The notes beneath the pieces were generated by a model that was not told where the DNA came from, ran no database searches, and saw only the letters and a program-made list of their open reading frames with translations. 55,576 nucleotides of DNA from IMG/VR virus record IMGVR_UViG_3300025601_000022, positions 1 to 55,576 of that record; one strand, given 5' to 3'. The translations under genes and the position numbers were made by a program. Within the stretch, counting starts at the first letter, position 1. The number at the start of each line of letters is the position of its first letter. Below are positions 1 to 7,813 of this stretch, piece after piece. This DNA is from a virus.

Positions 1-92
1 GTGCCCAGAGAATAATAAAGCGCAGGCGTTCGGATTAATCACAACCGAAGGATCGGCATGTAGTAGGTGCCGCCTATGTGTGTTCGGCAAGG

Positions 93-143
93 CTGACATA
101 GTATTCAGCGCGACTAAAAAATAGTTTAGGCAGAGGGACTGCC
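93..143 (+). promoter_or_regulatory. Promoter with 5'-terminal hairpin leader for the 165-407 gene
   Basis: A -35-like CTGACA (93-98) and -10-like TAAAAA (115-120) are 16 nt apart. A hairpin GGCAG-AGGGA-CTGCC (129-143) starts about where transcription would begin. This is weaker than the other promoters here, but the same layout recurs at twelve more sites in the window. Confidence 0.45.
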
Positions 144-164
144 ACCAAATGACGGGAGTACGAA

Positions 165-407
165 ATGAAAGTAAAAGATTTAATTCAGCAACTTAACGAC
201 CACTACAAACCGGAGGACGATATCTTCTTGATTTCTTGGGACAAGACCTTCGGAGCCGGTATGACAGAAGACGGCGTGCTAAGCGATGAGCAATGGGAAA
301 CCGCTGTTGCACTTATGGAGTTTAGAGAGCACAGAGATATGGAAAACGTAAACGGAGAGATGACAGAACTAATCCGTGAGAGAGTAAACGAAGCACTAGA
401 GGACTGA
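165..407 (+). CDS. Small acidic hypothetical protein
   Basis: The product has 80 residues, is acidic, and has no signal peptide or membrane segment. The start MKVKDLIQQL followed by a PEDD-type segment is typical of small phage proteins of unknown role. GGGAG at 154-158 lies seven bases before the ATG, supporting this start. It is the first gene of the small-gene block and is followed by the first copy of the CTTAGTAGCA repeat. No function can be assigned. Confidence 0.75.
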   Translation: MKVKDLIQQLNDHYKPEDDIFLISWDKTFGAGMTEDGVLSDEQWETAVALMEFREHRDMENVNGEMTELIRERVNEALED

Positions 408-436
408 GATGTTTCTTAGTAGCACGAGTTAGAAGG

Positions 437-521
437 TTGACAACCGCCAGAAAAAATGTAATAATAGAACTTGTACGGCGAGGGTATGCGACCCCTAACG
501 ACTCGCTCCTTCGCCGTACAA
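437..521 (+). promoter_or_regulatory. Promoter followed by structured 5' leader (11-bp closing stem)
   Basis: TTGACA (437-442) and TAATAA (459-464) are 16 nt apart. The predicted transcript begins at a perfect 11-bp stem, TTGTACGGCGA (471-481) with TCGCCGTACAA (511-521), enclosing 29 nt that include a GGGT/ACCC inner stem. It leads into the gene at 556. Confidence 0.7.
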
Positions 522-555
522 CCAAATGACATTACACTAAGACGGGAGCAAGACA

Positions 556-1050
556 ATGGGTTTAGATCAGTACTTGAGAGTAAGTAAGAACTTCGGCTCG
601 TATATCAACGACACCGAATCCGCTTCATACGACGCAATTATGGCGGCGGCAGGGCTGGATAAGATCGGTAATTCGAACAGCAAATATGTCACAGTAGAAG
701 TAACCGCACTCTACTGGCGCAAGGCAAACGCGATCCACGGCTGGTTTGTCAACGAACTGGCAGGCGGCGAGGACGAGTGCCAAGTAATTCCGGTAACCCG
801 TGAAAATATAACTACGTTGCGCGATCTTTGCGTAGACGCTATGAGTGTTCCAGCAGGTATGTCTCTTGATACTCATGCGCGTACGGTGCTTCCCCCATCC
901 GATGGGTTCTTCTTCGGTGGGTCAGAAATTGACGATTACTATATTCAAGATCTGAAGGACACAATCGAAGGTATAGACCGTATCCTCGAAGAACTTCCAG
1001 AAACCGGCGAGGGCTGGGACTGGAGTTTGACATATCAAGCATCGTGGTGA
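556..1050 (+). CDS. Conserved phage protein of the MGLDQYL / YWRKANAIHGWF family
   Basis: The product has 164 residues, soluble. Its motifs match a family common in phages of many bacteria: MGLDQYL at the N-terminus, YWRKANAIHGWFV near residues 53-65, LPPSDGFFFGG near residue 112 and DDYYIQDL near residue 125. The role of that family is not known to me. The gene has its own promoter and long hairpin leader, and GGGAG lies just upstream of the ATG. Another promoter starts seven bases after its stop, so it is probably monocistronic. Confidence 0.85.
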   Translation: MGLDQYLRVSKNFGSYINDTESASYDAIMAAAGLDKIGNSNSKYVTVEVTALYWRKANAIHGWFVNELAGGEDECQVIPVTRENITTLRDLCVDAMSVPAGMSLDTHARTVLPPSDGFFFGGSEIDDYYIQDLKDTIEGIDRILEELPETGEGWDWSLTYQASW

Positions 1051-1056
1051 CACGGC

Positions 1057-1123
1057 TTGACAACGGGCAACCGATTCGGTAGCCTCTAATCTTGTTGGTA
1101 GAGAACCCCCCTTCTCCCAACAA
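1057..1123 (+). promoter_or_regulatory. Promoter with 5'-terminal hairpin
   Basis: TTGACA (1057-1062), 17 nt, TAGCCT (1080-1085). A 7-bp stem TTGTTGG (1092-1098) / CCAACAA (1117-1123) starts at the expected transcription start. It drives the 47-residue gene at 1230 through a second hairpin. Confidence 0.7.
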
Positions 1124-1124
1124 C

Positions 1125-1164
1125 GAGTCCCGTCAGAGTTCTCCCCCGTCCTCTGGCGGGACTC
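1125..1164 (+). terminator. 14-bp stem-loop in leader, terminator or attenuator
   Basis: GAGTCCCGTCAGAG (1125-1138) pairs with CTCTGGCGGGACTC (1151-1164), with one G-U pair and a 12-nt loop, followed by a weak T-rich stretch. It lies between the promoter at 1057 and the next gene, so it could attenuate that gene rather than end the previous one. Confidence 0.55.
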
Positions 1165-1229
1165 ACCTTTCTTAGTAGCACGAAAAAACAAACGACAAAA
1201 CGACAAAAACTAGAAACCAGGAGTAGACA

Positions 1230-1373
1230 ATGCCAATCTTTATCGAAGTTGAAGACACGGACGGCACGATCTTCGAGTGGGTAACAGACAGCGAAACTTT
1301 AGACAAATTGCGCGGCCATCTTGGAAAACCGCAAAATGTCTACTCTTTAGTAGCAAGTGATCTCGCGGCTTGA
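1230..1373 (+). CDS. 47-residue hypothetical protein
   Basis: A complete short frame, MPIFIEVEDT to SDLAA. CAGGAG lies just upstream of the ATG. The product is small and acidic. The CTTAGTAGCA repeat falls inside the frame and encodes Leu-Val-Ala. Its stop TGA overlaps the -35 box of the next promoter. It is too short for family assignment. Frame integrity, ribosome binding site and own promoter support it as a gene. Confidence 0.6.
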   Translation: MPIFIEVEDTDGTIFEWVTDSETLDKLRGHLGKPQNVYSLVASDLAA

Positions 1374-1398
1374 CCGCGTGAAAGTAAACCTCTATAAT
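1370..1398 (+). promoter_or_regulatory. Strong promoter
   Basis: TTGACC (1370-1375), 17 nt, perfect TATAAT (1393-1398). It drives 1430-2322. Confidence 0.8.
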
Positions 1399-1429
1399 AG
1401 GTAAACACCTACAAGAGATGGAGAACAAA

Positions 1430-2092
1430 ATGCCAAACTGGGTTCATAACAGCCTAAACATTACCGGAGACAAAGAGCAGATCACGCGCCTAGTCGCGCA
1501 GGTATCTGCCCCCTACACCACAAAAGGTTCTGAGTGGGCAGACGGCAAGATGATTGCGGTAGATGCCGTAGTCACAGATCAAGATTTCTCATTCTGGAAT
1601 ATCTCACGGCCTGAAGGCGAGGACTTGGGTAAGTACAACGAGTCTATGGAAGGTCGCGCAGGCGCACATCCGTTCTGGTACGGCTGGAACAACACCCACT
1701 GGAATACTAAGTGGGAAGCCTGTGATGCTACAAGTGAAGTAACTCACGGAGAGAAGGAGAGTCAGGCTTCCTACCACTTCCAAACGGCGTGGAGTCCACC
1801 AACTATCGTACTTGCTAAGTTGGCAGAGCAATACCCAACGCTAAACATGACACTCTTCTGGGAAGAAGAGCAGGGTTTCGGTGAGGACTTAGAGATTACG
1901 GGCGGGGAGATTGTCGTCAATGATTCGTGGGATATCCCAGAGACACATGAGGACACAATGAAACGGCGCGACTACTGCTATTGCGAAGATGCAGAAGATC
2001 AAGATGATATTCCGTTTGATGATTGCCCGACTAAGTTTGATCCGAATATGATAATTGACAAAAACGAAATAGAAATGGAGGCACTAATATGA
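1430..2092 (+). CDS. YubB/DUF1281-like ferredoxin-fold protein
   Basis: The product has 220 residues. MPNWVHNSLNITG at the start and the later WNTHWNTKWEA, FQTAWSPP and FWEEEQGFGEDLE segments match the pattern of the YubB/DUF1281 family found on phages and plasmids, whose role is unclear. The ATG at 1430 is preferred over one four codons upstream because family members begin MPNW and GGAG lies at the right distance. The acidic C-terminus is an extension. The last codons overlap the next gene as ATGA, indicating translational coupling. Confidence 0.8.
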   Translation: MPNWVHNSLNITGDKEQITRLVAQVSAPYTTKGSEWADGKMIAVDAVVTDQDFSFWNISRPEGEDLGKYNESMEGRAGAHPFWYGWNNTHWNTKWEACDATSEVTHGEKESQASYHFQTAWSPPTIVLAKLAEQYPTLNMTLFWEEEQGFGEDLEITGGEIVVNDSWDIPETHEDTMKRRDYCYCEDAEDQDDIPFDDCPTKFDPNMIIDKNEIEMEALI

Positions 2093-2322
2093 GTAACGTG
2101 ACATCACTTACTTACTTCGCAACTGACGGGAACTACGGGAATGCAGGAGGTCTCACCGTTGTAGATACGTCTGCATGGACAGACCTTGACTTCGAGTTGC
2201 TAGATGGCGTGACAGATGAGTTGCGCCCTACTGCCGGTCGAACGATCTCCGATTGGATTGAGGGTGGTCGAACAGATGACTACAATACTTACTTCCAGAA
2301 ATTGGGAATAGATATTCCTTAG
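2089..2322 (+). CDS. Small hypothetical protein coupled to the YubB-like gene
   Basis: The product has 77 residues, acidic and aromatic-rich, with no membrane segment. The start overlaps the upstream stop (ATGA), so it is probably translated by coupling. Its TAG stop is supplied by a CTTAGTAGCA repeat copy. No family is recognised. Confidence 0.75.
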   Translation: MSNVTSLTYFATDGNYGNAGGLTVVDTSAWTDLDFELLDGVTDELRPTAGRTISDWIEGGRTDDYNTYFQKLGIDIP

Positions 2323-2341
2323 TAGCACGATTTATATGATC

Positions 2342-2363
2342 GTCCCTGCCGTGAGGTGGGGAC
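2342..2363 (+). terminator. Terminator hairpin
   Basis: GTCCCTGCC-GTGA-GGTGGGGAC forms a 9-bp stem with two wobble pairs, followed by TTTCGTATTT. It ends the 1430-2322 operon. Confidence 0.7.
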
Positions 2364-2426
2364 TTTCGTATTTAGTAGCAAAGTTGCGTATCTACTTAGT
2401 AGCAACACGCAAACTTCGATATAGAT

Positions 2427-2455
2427 TTGACAAGTACTCGAATAACCTGTAAGTT
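2427..2455 (+). promoter_or_regulatory. Promoter
   Basis: TTGACA (2427-2432), 17 nt, TAAGTT (2450-2455). Two copies of the CTTAGTAGCA repeat lie just upstream. It drives 2501 and probably the AAA+ gene. Confidence 0.75.
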
Positions 2456-2500
2456 TGCTCTTGTAAGGAAAACACCTACTAAACGACAGAAGGAAATAAA

Positions 2501-2992
2501 ATGGACGTTACTAAGTCAGTTCAGGGGATCGCCGTTTATGGCGAGTTTGTACGCCCCGGCACCACCACGCAGGTTATTGTTACTCCTGACGGACGCAACA
2601 CAGCAGGCGACAAGGTTCAGATGCACATTGTGCGCCGAACAATCAGCCTATCTACACCACGCAAGCAATGGCGTTTCAGCACACTATCTACCACTGACCC
2701 AATTACAACCTACGCAGGGTCAAACGTAGACGCTCTAAAAGAGATCTACTGCGACAATCGCATGAGGTACGCCTCGTCATTGTTCGAGCAACTGGCACGC
2801 GGAGATTGGTTCTTAGTAGCAGATCCAATTCTGGTTGAGGTCTCCAAAATGGATATGGATCATATCTCCATAAACAAGACACCTACCAAATTGCTTTATC
2901 GCATCACGCAATCCCGTCTAATGATTCCGGGATATCCAACTGACGTTGTAAATGAAGAAATAACCACAACACCTACACTTGCCACTATTTAG
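2501..2992 (+). CDS. Hypothetical protein upstream of the AAA+ ATPase
   Basis: The product has 163 residues, predicted soluble, without recognisable motifs. GAAGGAAA precedes the ATG. One repeat copy is read in frame (Leu-Val-Ala near residue 105), and another provides the TAG stop. The next gene starts 25 bases downstream, so it is probably cotranscribed with the ATPase and may belong to the same pathway; that is inference from position only. Confidence 0.75.
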   Translation: MDVTKSVQGIAVYGEFVRPGTTTQVIVTPDGRNTAGDKVQMHIVRRTISLSTPRKQWRFSTLSTTDPITTYAGSNVDALKEIYCDNRMRYASSLFEQLARGDWFLVADPILVEVSKMDMDHISINKTPTKLLYRITQSRLMIPGYPTDVVNEEITTTPTLATI

Positions 2993-3017
2993 TAGCAACG
3001 AGCCGAAGGATAAAAAA

Positions 3018-4058
3018 ATGTTATCAGAAAAGTTTGCAAATATCGGATCAGTCTCAGAGCCAACAAAGTTCTGGAGCATGGTTGTCGAAGTCGCTGCACA
3101 AATGGACGTACCAGAGTCTGCTATGAAATTGTCATCAGAGGTATTGCCACAGGGTCGGTACGTCGAACGTGCTGCAAATGGGACACGCAAGCCAAAGACT
3201 CCAAAGGCACTTCCCACCGTTGAGTCATTAGATGCAGATACCGAATATCTGCGACCTAATGGAATGATCTATCACACCCGCGAATGGGGAGAGCATGGAG
3301 ATGTCGCTGCCCTACGCAAGGCGCGTGAAGTTACGGCGCAAGCCTTCACAGAAAGTTCCGGCTCTCCAATGTTCTCGCTGCTCTACGGCGCACCCGGCTG
3401 CGGAAAGACTGCACTAGTTGAGGCTGCTTTCGGTGATAATATCTACACGATCTTGGGGACTGGCGATACCGAAGTGGCAGACATGATCGGTGGATATATT
3501 CAGACACCTAGTGGTGGCTTCGAGTGGTTGGACGGCGATCTCTTAAAGGCTGCCGAAACTGGTGGAGTCTACTTCATAGATGAGGTCGGACTCATTGATC
3601 CGAAGGTTCTCTCCATTGTGTACGGACTCATGGACGGACGGCGCGAGATCACTGTCACCGCAAACCCAGAGCGAGGCACAGTCAAGGCTCACCCAGAGTT
3701 CTATGTAATCGCTGCTACTAACCCAAACGCACCCGGCGTTCGGTTGTCAGAGGCTTTGCTGTCGCGGTTCACTATTCAGGCAGAGATGACAACAGATTGG
3801 AGTCTGTCACGCAAACTAGGCGTAAGCACCACTATGGTGACGGCTGCACAGAATCTAGCCAAGAAGCAAGCGAGCCACGAAGTTTCATGGTCTCCACAAA
3901 TGCGCGAACTACTGGCCTTCCGCGATATATCCGTATCGTTCGGAGTCCCGTTCGCCATATCAAACCTACTCGCTGCTGCACCCGAAATTGACCGCCCAGT
4001 CGTCGCTGACGTACTGACGCGAGCGTTCGGTAGTGAGTGCAAGCCTGCCAAGATCTAA
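3018..4058 (+). CDS. MoxR/CobS-like AAA+ ATPase
   Basis: The product has 346 residues. Walker A GAPGCGKT is at 124-131, Walker B VYFIDEV at 184-190, and a sensor-1 type IAATNPN at 231-237; RLSEALLSRF follows. This is the pattern of the MoxR/CobS branch of AAA+ proteins, which remodel partner proteins together with a von Willebrand A protein. The partner is the next gene. The ATG at 3018 has GAAGGA eight bases upstream and is preferred over an in-frame TTG at 2979 that would overlap the previous gene. The substrate is unknown. Confidence 0.88.
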   Translation: MLSEKFANIGSVSEPTKFWSMVVEVAAQMDVPESAMKLSSEVLPQGRYVERAANGTRKPKTPKALPTVESLDADTEYLRPNGMIYHTREWGEHGDVAALRKAREVTAQAFTESSGSPMFSLLYGAPGCGKTALVEAAFGDNIYTILGTGDTEVADMIGGYIQTPSGGFEWLDGDLLKAAETGGVYFIDEVGLIDPKVLSIVYGLMDGRREITVTANPERGTVKAHPEFYVIAATNPNAPGVRLSEALLSRFTIQAEMTTDWSLSRKLGVSTTMVTAAQNLAKKQASHEVSWSPQMRELLAFRDISVSFGVPFAISNLLAAAPEIDRPVVADVLTRAFGSECKPAKI

Positions 4059-4077
4059 TCCTTCGATCTGGCAGATC

Positions 4078-4107
4078 GGGGGAGTCGGTGTAGGTGCTGA
4101 CTCCCCC
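4078..4107 (+). terminator. Perfect 9-bp terminator-like hairpin
   Basis: GGGGGAGTC (4078-4086) pairs with GACTCCCCC (4099-4107), followed by CCTTCCATTCTT. It may reduce rather than abolish transcription into the VWA gene, since no clear promoter lies downstream. Confidence 0.65.
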
Positions 4108-4177
4108 ACCCTTCCATTCTTAGTAGCATGGTGATACGCTTTCCATAAGTAATCGGACACTAAACAAAGGACACAAA

Positions 4178-5989
4178 ATGGGACACTACAAAATTGACGG
4201 AACACGCGCAGAGATGACAGACCCTAAGTGGTTGAGAGTTGGCAGTCAGGTTGGCGCACTCGCAAATGAGTGGTCAGATCGGTCAGACATTATTGCCTAC
4301 GTTGGATCTGGTGCTGGTGGAGAAGCCCCTGCATGTTTCATACCTGCAAGCGCAGAGGTTGAGGTGAACGTAGACGTTGCTTTCGGTTATGGCGTAGAGC
4401 CTGCCGACATTGACTTGACTACGCGGTCAGGACGCTACGAGTTTCCACGCGCTGTCGGTGCGATCTTGCACGAAGCCTTTCATGCAAAGTTCTCAAAGTG
4501 GGATCTACTAGAGGCACGAAAAGATCTAAAGAAAGATGAGTTTGAGGCTTTGATGCTGCTAGAGGAAAGTCGGATCGAAGCACACGGTATTCGGTCGAAT
4601 CCAAAAGCAAAGCCTTTCCTTGAGACTTGCGCTATGGAAATTGTTATCGCAGACGCTGGCGAACAGTTTGCAGAGATGAGTAGCACAGAGAAGGCTGCCC
4701 TACTGGTCGCATTAGTTTGGGCGCGTGTTGATCTTGGGATTCTAAAGTTTCGAGATGTCGCAAAAGTTACGGACTTGATTGACGAATACTTAGGGCTAGA
4801 TGTGATTGCAGAGTTGCGCGATCTTGCTACTAAGGCACAGAGGCATGGCTATCATTATGACGCTACCGATATGTACCCGATTGCGATTGAGTGGGCAAAG
4901 ATTGTGCGCGAGGTAGCAGAGGAAAAAGGCGAAGGTTCCCCGGACTCTGGCGAAGGCAAAGGCGAAGGCGAAGGCGAAGGCGAAGGCGAAGGCGAAGGCA
5001 ACGAGTTTATGGAAGATCTTATGGACGCATTAAACGAGGCTGCCGACAACGTATCCGTTAGTAACAGTGACTCACTTGGCGACGCGGAGACAATGGAAAA
5101 GTATGAAGAAGTTGTCAAAGAAAAGTCAGACAAATCCAAAGAGAGAAAAGATGCCAAAGAAATGGCGAGCAAAATCTTTGGATCTGGTACGGCAGAAGTT
5201 GTTGGAGCCGGAACATTCTCTACGTTGAAAGAGACCCGAAATCCACGGTCAGATGAACGGATCGCTGCAACAATTATTGCTACTAAGTTGGAGAAGGCAA
5301 AGTACCGCGACCGTGATGTGACCAAGGTGTCAAGCATTACTCCACCCGGACGGCTTCGCGCACGAACAGCGGTTCAAGGTGCTGCCATGAAATCGCGCGG
5401 AGTGATGACACAACCAGAGGCATGGCGCAAGAAGGTTCGCAAACAAACGGACGAACCCACATTGACTATCGGAGTCATGGTGGATATCTCCGGCTCAATG
5501 GGCGACGCTATGGAGCCAATGGCAACTACGGCATATGTCTTGAGCGAGGCTGCCGTCCGTGTTCAGGGCAAGGCTGCAATGGTCTACTACGGCAACACGG
5601 TATTCCCCACACTTCGACCCGGCGAGCGCATGGATCAGGTCAAGGTCTATACCGCTTCCGACGCAACCGAAAAGTTTAATGACGCTTTCCTTGCTCTTGA
5701 CGGTTCGATCAACCTGCTAAACGGCGAGGGTGCAAGACTGCTGGTAGTTGTTAGTGACGGTCACTATGTCAGGGACGAGGCGGTCGCTGCCCAACGCTGG
5801 GTCAAGCGGTGCGCTGAACAGGGCGTGGCGGTTGTATGGCTACCGTTTGACGAAGGTTCAACGGCTAGGGCATTGGCTGGTGACAACGCGGTCGTACTAT
5901 CCGGCAGGTTTAGCCCAACGGCTGCTGCCGACAAGATCGGTGCTGCATGTGAAAAAGCGATCTCAAGCGCAACGGCGCGCAAGATGTAG
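4178..5989 (+). CDS. Metallopeptidase-like and von Willebrand A domain protein (CobT-like)
   Basis: The product has 603 residues. The N-terminal third holds a zincin-like HEAFH (98-102) followed by an LLEESRIEAH segment (about 127-136), as in the putative metallopeptidase domain fused to VWA proteins. Residues 250-275 are a Gly-Glu tract encoded by GGCGAA repeats. A charged linker follows. The C-terminal VWA domain (about 428-590) has the MIDAS motif DISGS at 436-440. Together with the ATPase just upstream it forms a MoxR-VWA pair, a chaperone-like module that remodels metal-dependent or multi-subunit complexes. Its target in a phage is unknown. AAAGGACAC precedes the ATG. Confidence 0.87.
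   Translation: MGHYKIDGTRAEMTDPKWLRVGSQVGALANEWSDRSDIIAYVGSGAGGEAPACFIPASAEVEVNVDVAFGYGVEPADIDLTTRSGRYEFPRAVGAILHEAFHAKFSKWDLLEARKDLKKDEFEALMLLEESRIEAHGIRSNPKAKPFLETCAMEIVIADAGEQFAEMSSTEKAALLVALVWARVDLGILKFRDVAKVTDLIDEYLGLDVIAELRDLATKAQRHGYHYDATDMYPIAIEWAKIVREVAEEKGEGSPDSGEGKGEGEGEGEGEGEGNEFMEDLMDALNEAADNVSVSNSDSLGDAETMEKYEEVVKEKSDKSKERKDAKEMASKIFGSGTAEVVGAGTFSTLKETRNPRSDERIAATIIATKLEKAKYRDRDVTKVSSITPPGRLRARTAVQGAAMKSRGVMTQPEAWRKKVRKQTDEPTLTIGVMVDISGSMGDAMEPMATTAYVLSEAAVRVQGKAAMVYYGNTVFPTLRPGERMDQVKVYTASDATEKFNDAFLALDGSINLLNGEGARLLVVVSDGHYVRDEAVAAQRWVKRCAEQGVAVVWLPFDEGSTARALAGDNAVVLSGRFSPTAAADKIGAACEKAISSATARKM
4925..5000 (+). repeat. GGCGAA hexanucleotide tandem tract inside the VWA gene
   Basis: About ten in-frame GGCGAA/GGCAAA units encode a Gly-Glu/Lys linker. 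Slippage would change linker length without a frameshift. Confidence 0.85.
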
Positions 5990-6041
5990 CGCGTGCTACT
6001 AAGAAGGTTGTCCCCTTCGTGTCCGGCACGCGCACAAAGTC

Positions 6042-6067
6042 ACCCCCCATGTTTAGGCGTGGGGGGT
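6042..6067 (+). terminator. Intrinsic terminator
   Basis: ACCCCCC and GGGGGGT pair around a CATGTTTAGGCGT loop, followed by TTGACTTG. Inverted copies of the decamer repeat flank it (5994 and 6083). Confidence 0.75.
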
Positions 6068-6124
6068 TTGACTTGTCTGACGTTAGTAGCACGACACGGC
6101 GCGCGATCAAGTTTCGATAACGGC

Positions 6125-6176
6125 TTGCATGTTGGACTCTACTTTGCTAAACTGAACACATCACGGACAGCCCGTG
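6125..6176 (+). promoter_or_regulatory. Promoter with 5'-terminal hairpin
   Basis: TTGCAT (6125-6130), 17 nt, TAAACT (6148-6153). Hairpin CACGG-ACAGC-CCGTG (6162-6176) begins at the expected transcription start. It drives the gene at 6197. Confidence 0.8.
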
Positions 6177-6196
6177 GTGATGAGCAAGGAGTCCAC

Positions 6197-6589
6197 ATGG
6201 CTATACGCAAAACGAACAAGGGAACCGTATCGGTATCCCATAAGGGCGCGCTGGTTGCAACCGGCGAGGTAGCCGAAGCAGTAGCAGTAATCAGCAACAT
6301 GCGTGCTACTAAGAAGCAATGCACGAACAAAGAAAAGACCGCCAAGGATCTAGTGGAGCAGGCTGCTGGGAACCGCGCTCGAATTATCCTCAATGAGGAC
6401 GGGGACGTAATTTGCGAGATCATCAAAGTTGTTGCCGAAACAACTAAACTTGATGACTTCATCATCGAACTAGAACGGCTGTACCCAAAAGAGTGGGCGG
6501 TACTCATGGACTCCGACCCCAGGGCGATCGAACTGACCAAGGTCGCTGCTACTAAAGAGGGAGTGAGTTACAGAGTTATGCCGAAGTAA
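6197..6589 (+). CDS. 130-residue paralogue A (GTVSVSH family)
   Basis: The product has 130 residues, soluble, with mixed charge. Its paralogue of exactly the same length lies at 10149-10541: both begin with a KTNKGTVSVSH segment, share MRATK near residue 35, RARxILN and a C-terminal VMPK/VLPK, and differ mainly between these blocks. AAGGAG precedes the ATG. Two copies of the decamer are read in frame as Ala-Thr-Lys. Both genes carry the same kind of promoter and hairpin leader, pointing to duplication of the whole cassette. No function is known. Confidence 0.82.
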   Translation: MAIRKTNKGTVSVSHKGALVATGEVAEAVAVISNMRATKKQCTNKEKTAKDLVEQAAGNRARIILNEDGDVICEIIKVVAETTKLDDFIIELERLYPKEWAVLMDSDPRAIELTKVAATKEGVSYRVMPK

Positions 6590-6596
6590 TCGGAGC

Positions 6597-6627
6597 GTGA
6601 GGGGATCCCCAATCGGGATCCTCTCAC
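6597..6627 (+). terminator. 13-bp stem-loop after paralogue A
   Basis: GTGAGGGGATCCC and GGGATCCTCTCAC pair around CAATC with one wobble pair. There is no T tract, so termination may be partial or bidirectional. Confidence 0.6.
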
Positions 6628-6666
6628 AATCGGTTAGTAGCACGACACGGCGCGCAGGGGGCAGGC

Positions 6667-6694
6667 TTGCATTGTCGGTCAGAACTGATAAACT
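6667..6694 (+). promoter_or_regulatory. Promoter
   Basis: TTGCAT (6667-6672), 16 nt containing GTCGGTCAG, TAAACT (6689-6694). A repeat copy and the same CACGACACGGCGCGC sequence seen at 6091 lie upstream. Confidence 0.75.
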
Positions 6695-6722
6695 GGACAC
6701 ACCACCTACGAAAGGACACCAG

Positions 6723-6956
6723 ATGACAACAATCTTGAATCCACAAAGCAGTCGGATACGGTTATTCGTTTCCATGCAAGCACTGGACATGTATCTAAAG
6801 AGCAACGGGGCGATGGAACTCACTCGCAACGGATCACGAAACGCGGTTGCGATTATCGAGGAAGCAACCGGCAAGACATACAAGCGGTCAATGAAAGGCA
6901 AGCGCGAAGCACTAACGGACGTTAAGGACTTGCTGGGCGAGGGGATATCATCATGA
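6723..6956 (+). CDS. Small basic hypothetical protein
   Basis: The product has 77 residues, basic in the second half (KTYKRSMKGKRE), possibly nucleic-acid binding. GAAAGGACACCAG precedes the ATG, the same type of site used by other genes here. Its stop overlaps the next start (ATGA). No family is recognised. Confidence 0.75.
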   Translation: MTTILNPQSSRIRLFVSMQALDMYLKSNGAMELTRNGSRNAVAIIEEATGKTYKRSMKGKREALTDVKDLLGEGISS

Positions 6957-7342
6957 GTCGCAGGTACGAAACAACAAAGACCGACCTAGACAACTATCGG
7001 TTAATCACGGACAAAGTGCGCGAGGATCTGCGCGAGGAGTTTGGTTTAGTTGCTACTAAGTATGACGGCGTAGAGGTGCTAACAATTAGAGGAGACCTAG
7101 GCGTATGCACAGAGTGCCTACGGAAAGACCGCGCAGAATCTGAAACAGACGTCTCCACAGTCGTCTACAACTTGATTGTGCCGGTGCAAGAGGATCACGG
7201 CGTGGACTGGACAGAAGGCGAGACAGTCTGTGATGAGTGCGGTGAGATTAGTTGGTGTTCAACAATGGACGAACTTGATGAGTCCAACCGTCAAGATGCA
7301 GGCGAGGCGCGCTACGAACAGATGAAAGATGAGGGGTGGTGA
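6953..7342 (+). CDS. Two-CxxC zinc-ribbon-like protein
   Basis: The product has 129 residues, acidic. CTEC and CDEC pairs about 45 residues apart suggest a zinc ribbon. The start is coupled by ATGA overlap to the upstream gene, and the stop overlaps a GTG start downstream. One decamer copy is read as Ala-Thr-Lys. The role is unknown; regulatory or host-protein binding is possible but not shown. Confidence 0.75.
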   Translation: MSRRYETTKTDLDNYRLITDKVREDLREEFGLVATKYDGVEVLTIRGDLGVCTECLRKDRAESETDVSTVVYNLIVPVQEDHGVDWTEGETVCDECGEISWCSTMDELDESNRQDAGEARYEQMKDEGW

Positions 7343-7473
7343 ACACGGTGACTCTCACGGAGAAGGGAGAAAACGTGCTACTAAGAGTATGGGCAACCGT
7401 CAAGCTGACGGGCGCGATAGGTGGGATCCTTGCGATCATGTTGGTTGCAGGCGCGATAGAAGTGGGTGGTTGA
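7339..7473 (+). CDS. 44-residue single-span membrane protein
   Basis: The frame starts at GTG 7339, overlapping the upstream TGA, and ends two bases before the next gene. Residues about 22-42 (LTGAIGGILAIMLVAGAIEV) form one hydrophobic span after a charged N-terminus. A second in-frame GTG at 7348 could be the true start. It fills the space between two coupled genes exactly. The decamer here is read Val-Leu-Leu-Arg. Confidence 0.55.
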   Translation: MNTVTLTEKGENVLLRVWATVKLTGAIGGILAIMLVAGAIEVGG

Positions 7474-7474
7474 A

Positions 7475-7747
7475 ATGAACGGATATGCAGTTGCTACTAA
7501 GAGAGTGAACTTCGAGATCGAGAACGGATCCGAAGTCTGGGAGATCATGATGCAGGTCATGAGTGACGGAATGACGTTTGTATTCGCAGAAACAGAATAT
7601 GAATCGCCATTCGGAGTACAGCGCGACATTCACGACGGACTGGACTTCGATACCGCGCCGACAGTTGCAGACATTCTGATGCGGATAGACGCGGAGCGCG
7701 AGAATCTATGGGATCAAGAGCAAGAGAAATCCCAAGCACCTGATTAG
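7475..7747 (+). CDS. Acidic hypothetical protein
   Basis: The product has 90 residues, acidic, without a membrane segment or motif I recognise. ATG at 7475 follows the upstream stop by one base. A decamer copy near the start is read Ala-Thr-Lys, and another gives the TAG stop, so the gene is bracketed by the repeat in opposite orientations. Confidence 0.72.
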   Translation: MNGYAVATKRVNFEIENGSEVWEIMMQVMSDGMTFVFAETEYESPFGVQRDIHDGLDFDTAPTVADILMRIDAERENLWDQEQEKSQAPD

Positions 7748-7757
7748 TAGCACGACA

Positions 7758-7779
7758 GGGGAAGGAGAAATCCTTCCCC
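7758..7779 (+). terminator. Perfect 9-bp hairpin with GAAA tetraloop
   Basis: GGGGAAGGA-GAAA-TCCTTCCCC. It ends the 6723-7747 operon. The palindrome at 7796 and a T tract lie just downstream. Confidence 0.75.
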
Positions 7780-7795
7780 GTTGCGCCGGTCGCTC

Positions 7796-7813
7796 AGAAA
7801 AAATGTTTTTTCT
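7796..7813. repeat. AGAAAAAATGTTTTTTCT inverted repeat, copy 1
   Basis: 8-bp arms around TG, followed 11 bases on by a run of nine T. It lies 31 bases upstream of a -35 box. It could be a bidirectional terminator or an operator. Confidence 0.8.

Noticed and set aside
2979-3017. Upstream TTG start for the AAA+ ATPase
   Set aside because: It would overlap the previous gene and lacks a ribosome binding site; ATG 3018 has GAAGGA at the right spacing.
4855-5337. 160-codon minus-strand frame opposite the VWA gene
   Set aside because: Ser-Pro repeats are the complement of the GGCGAA tract. No ribosome binding site.
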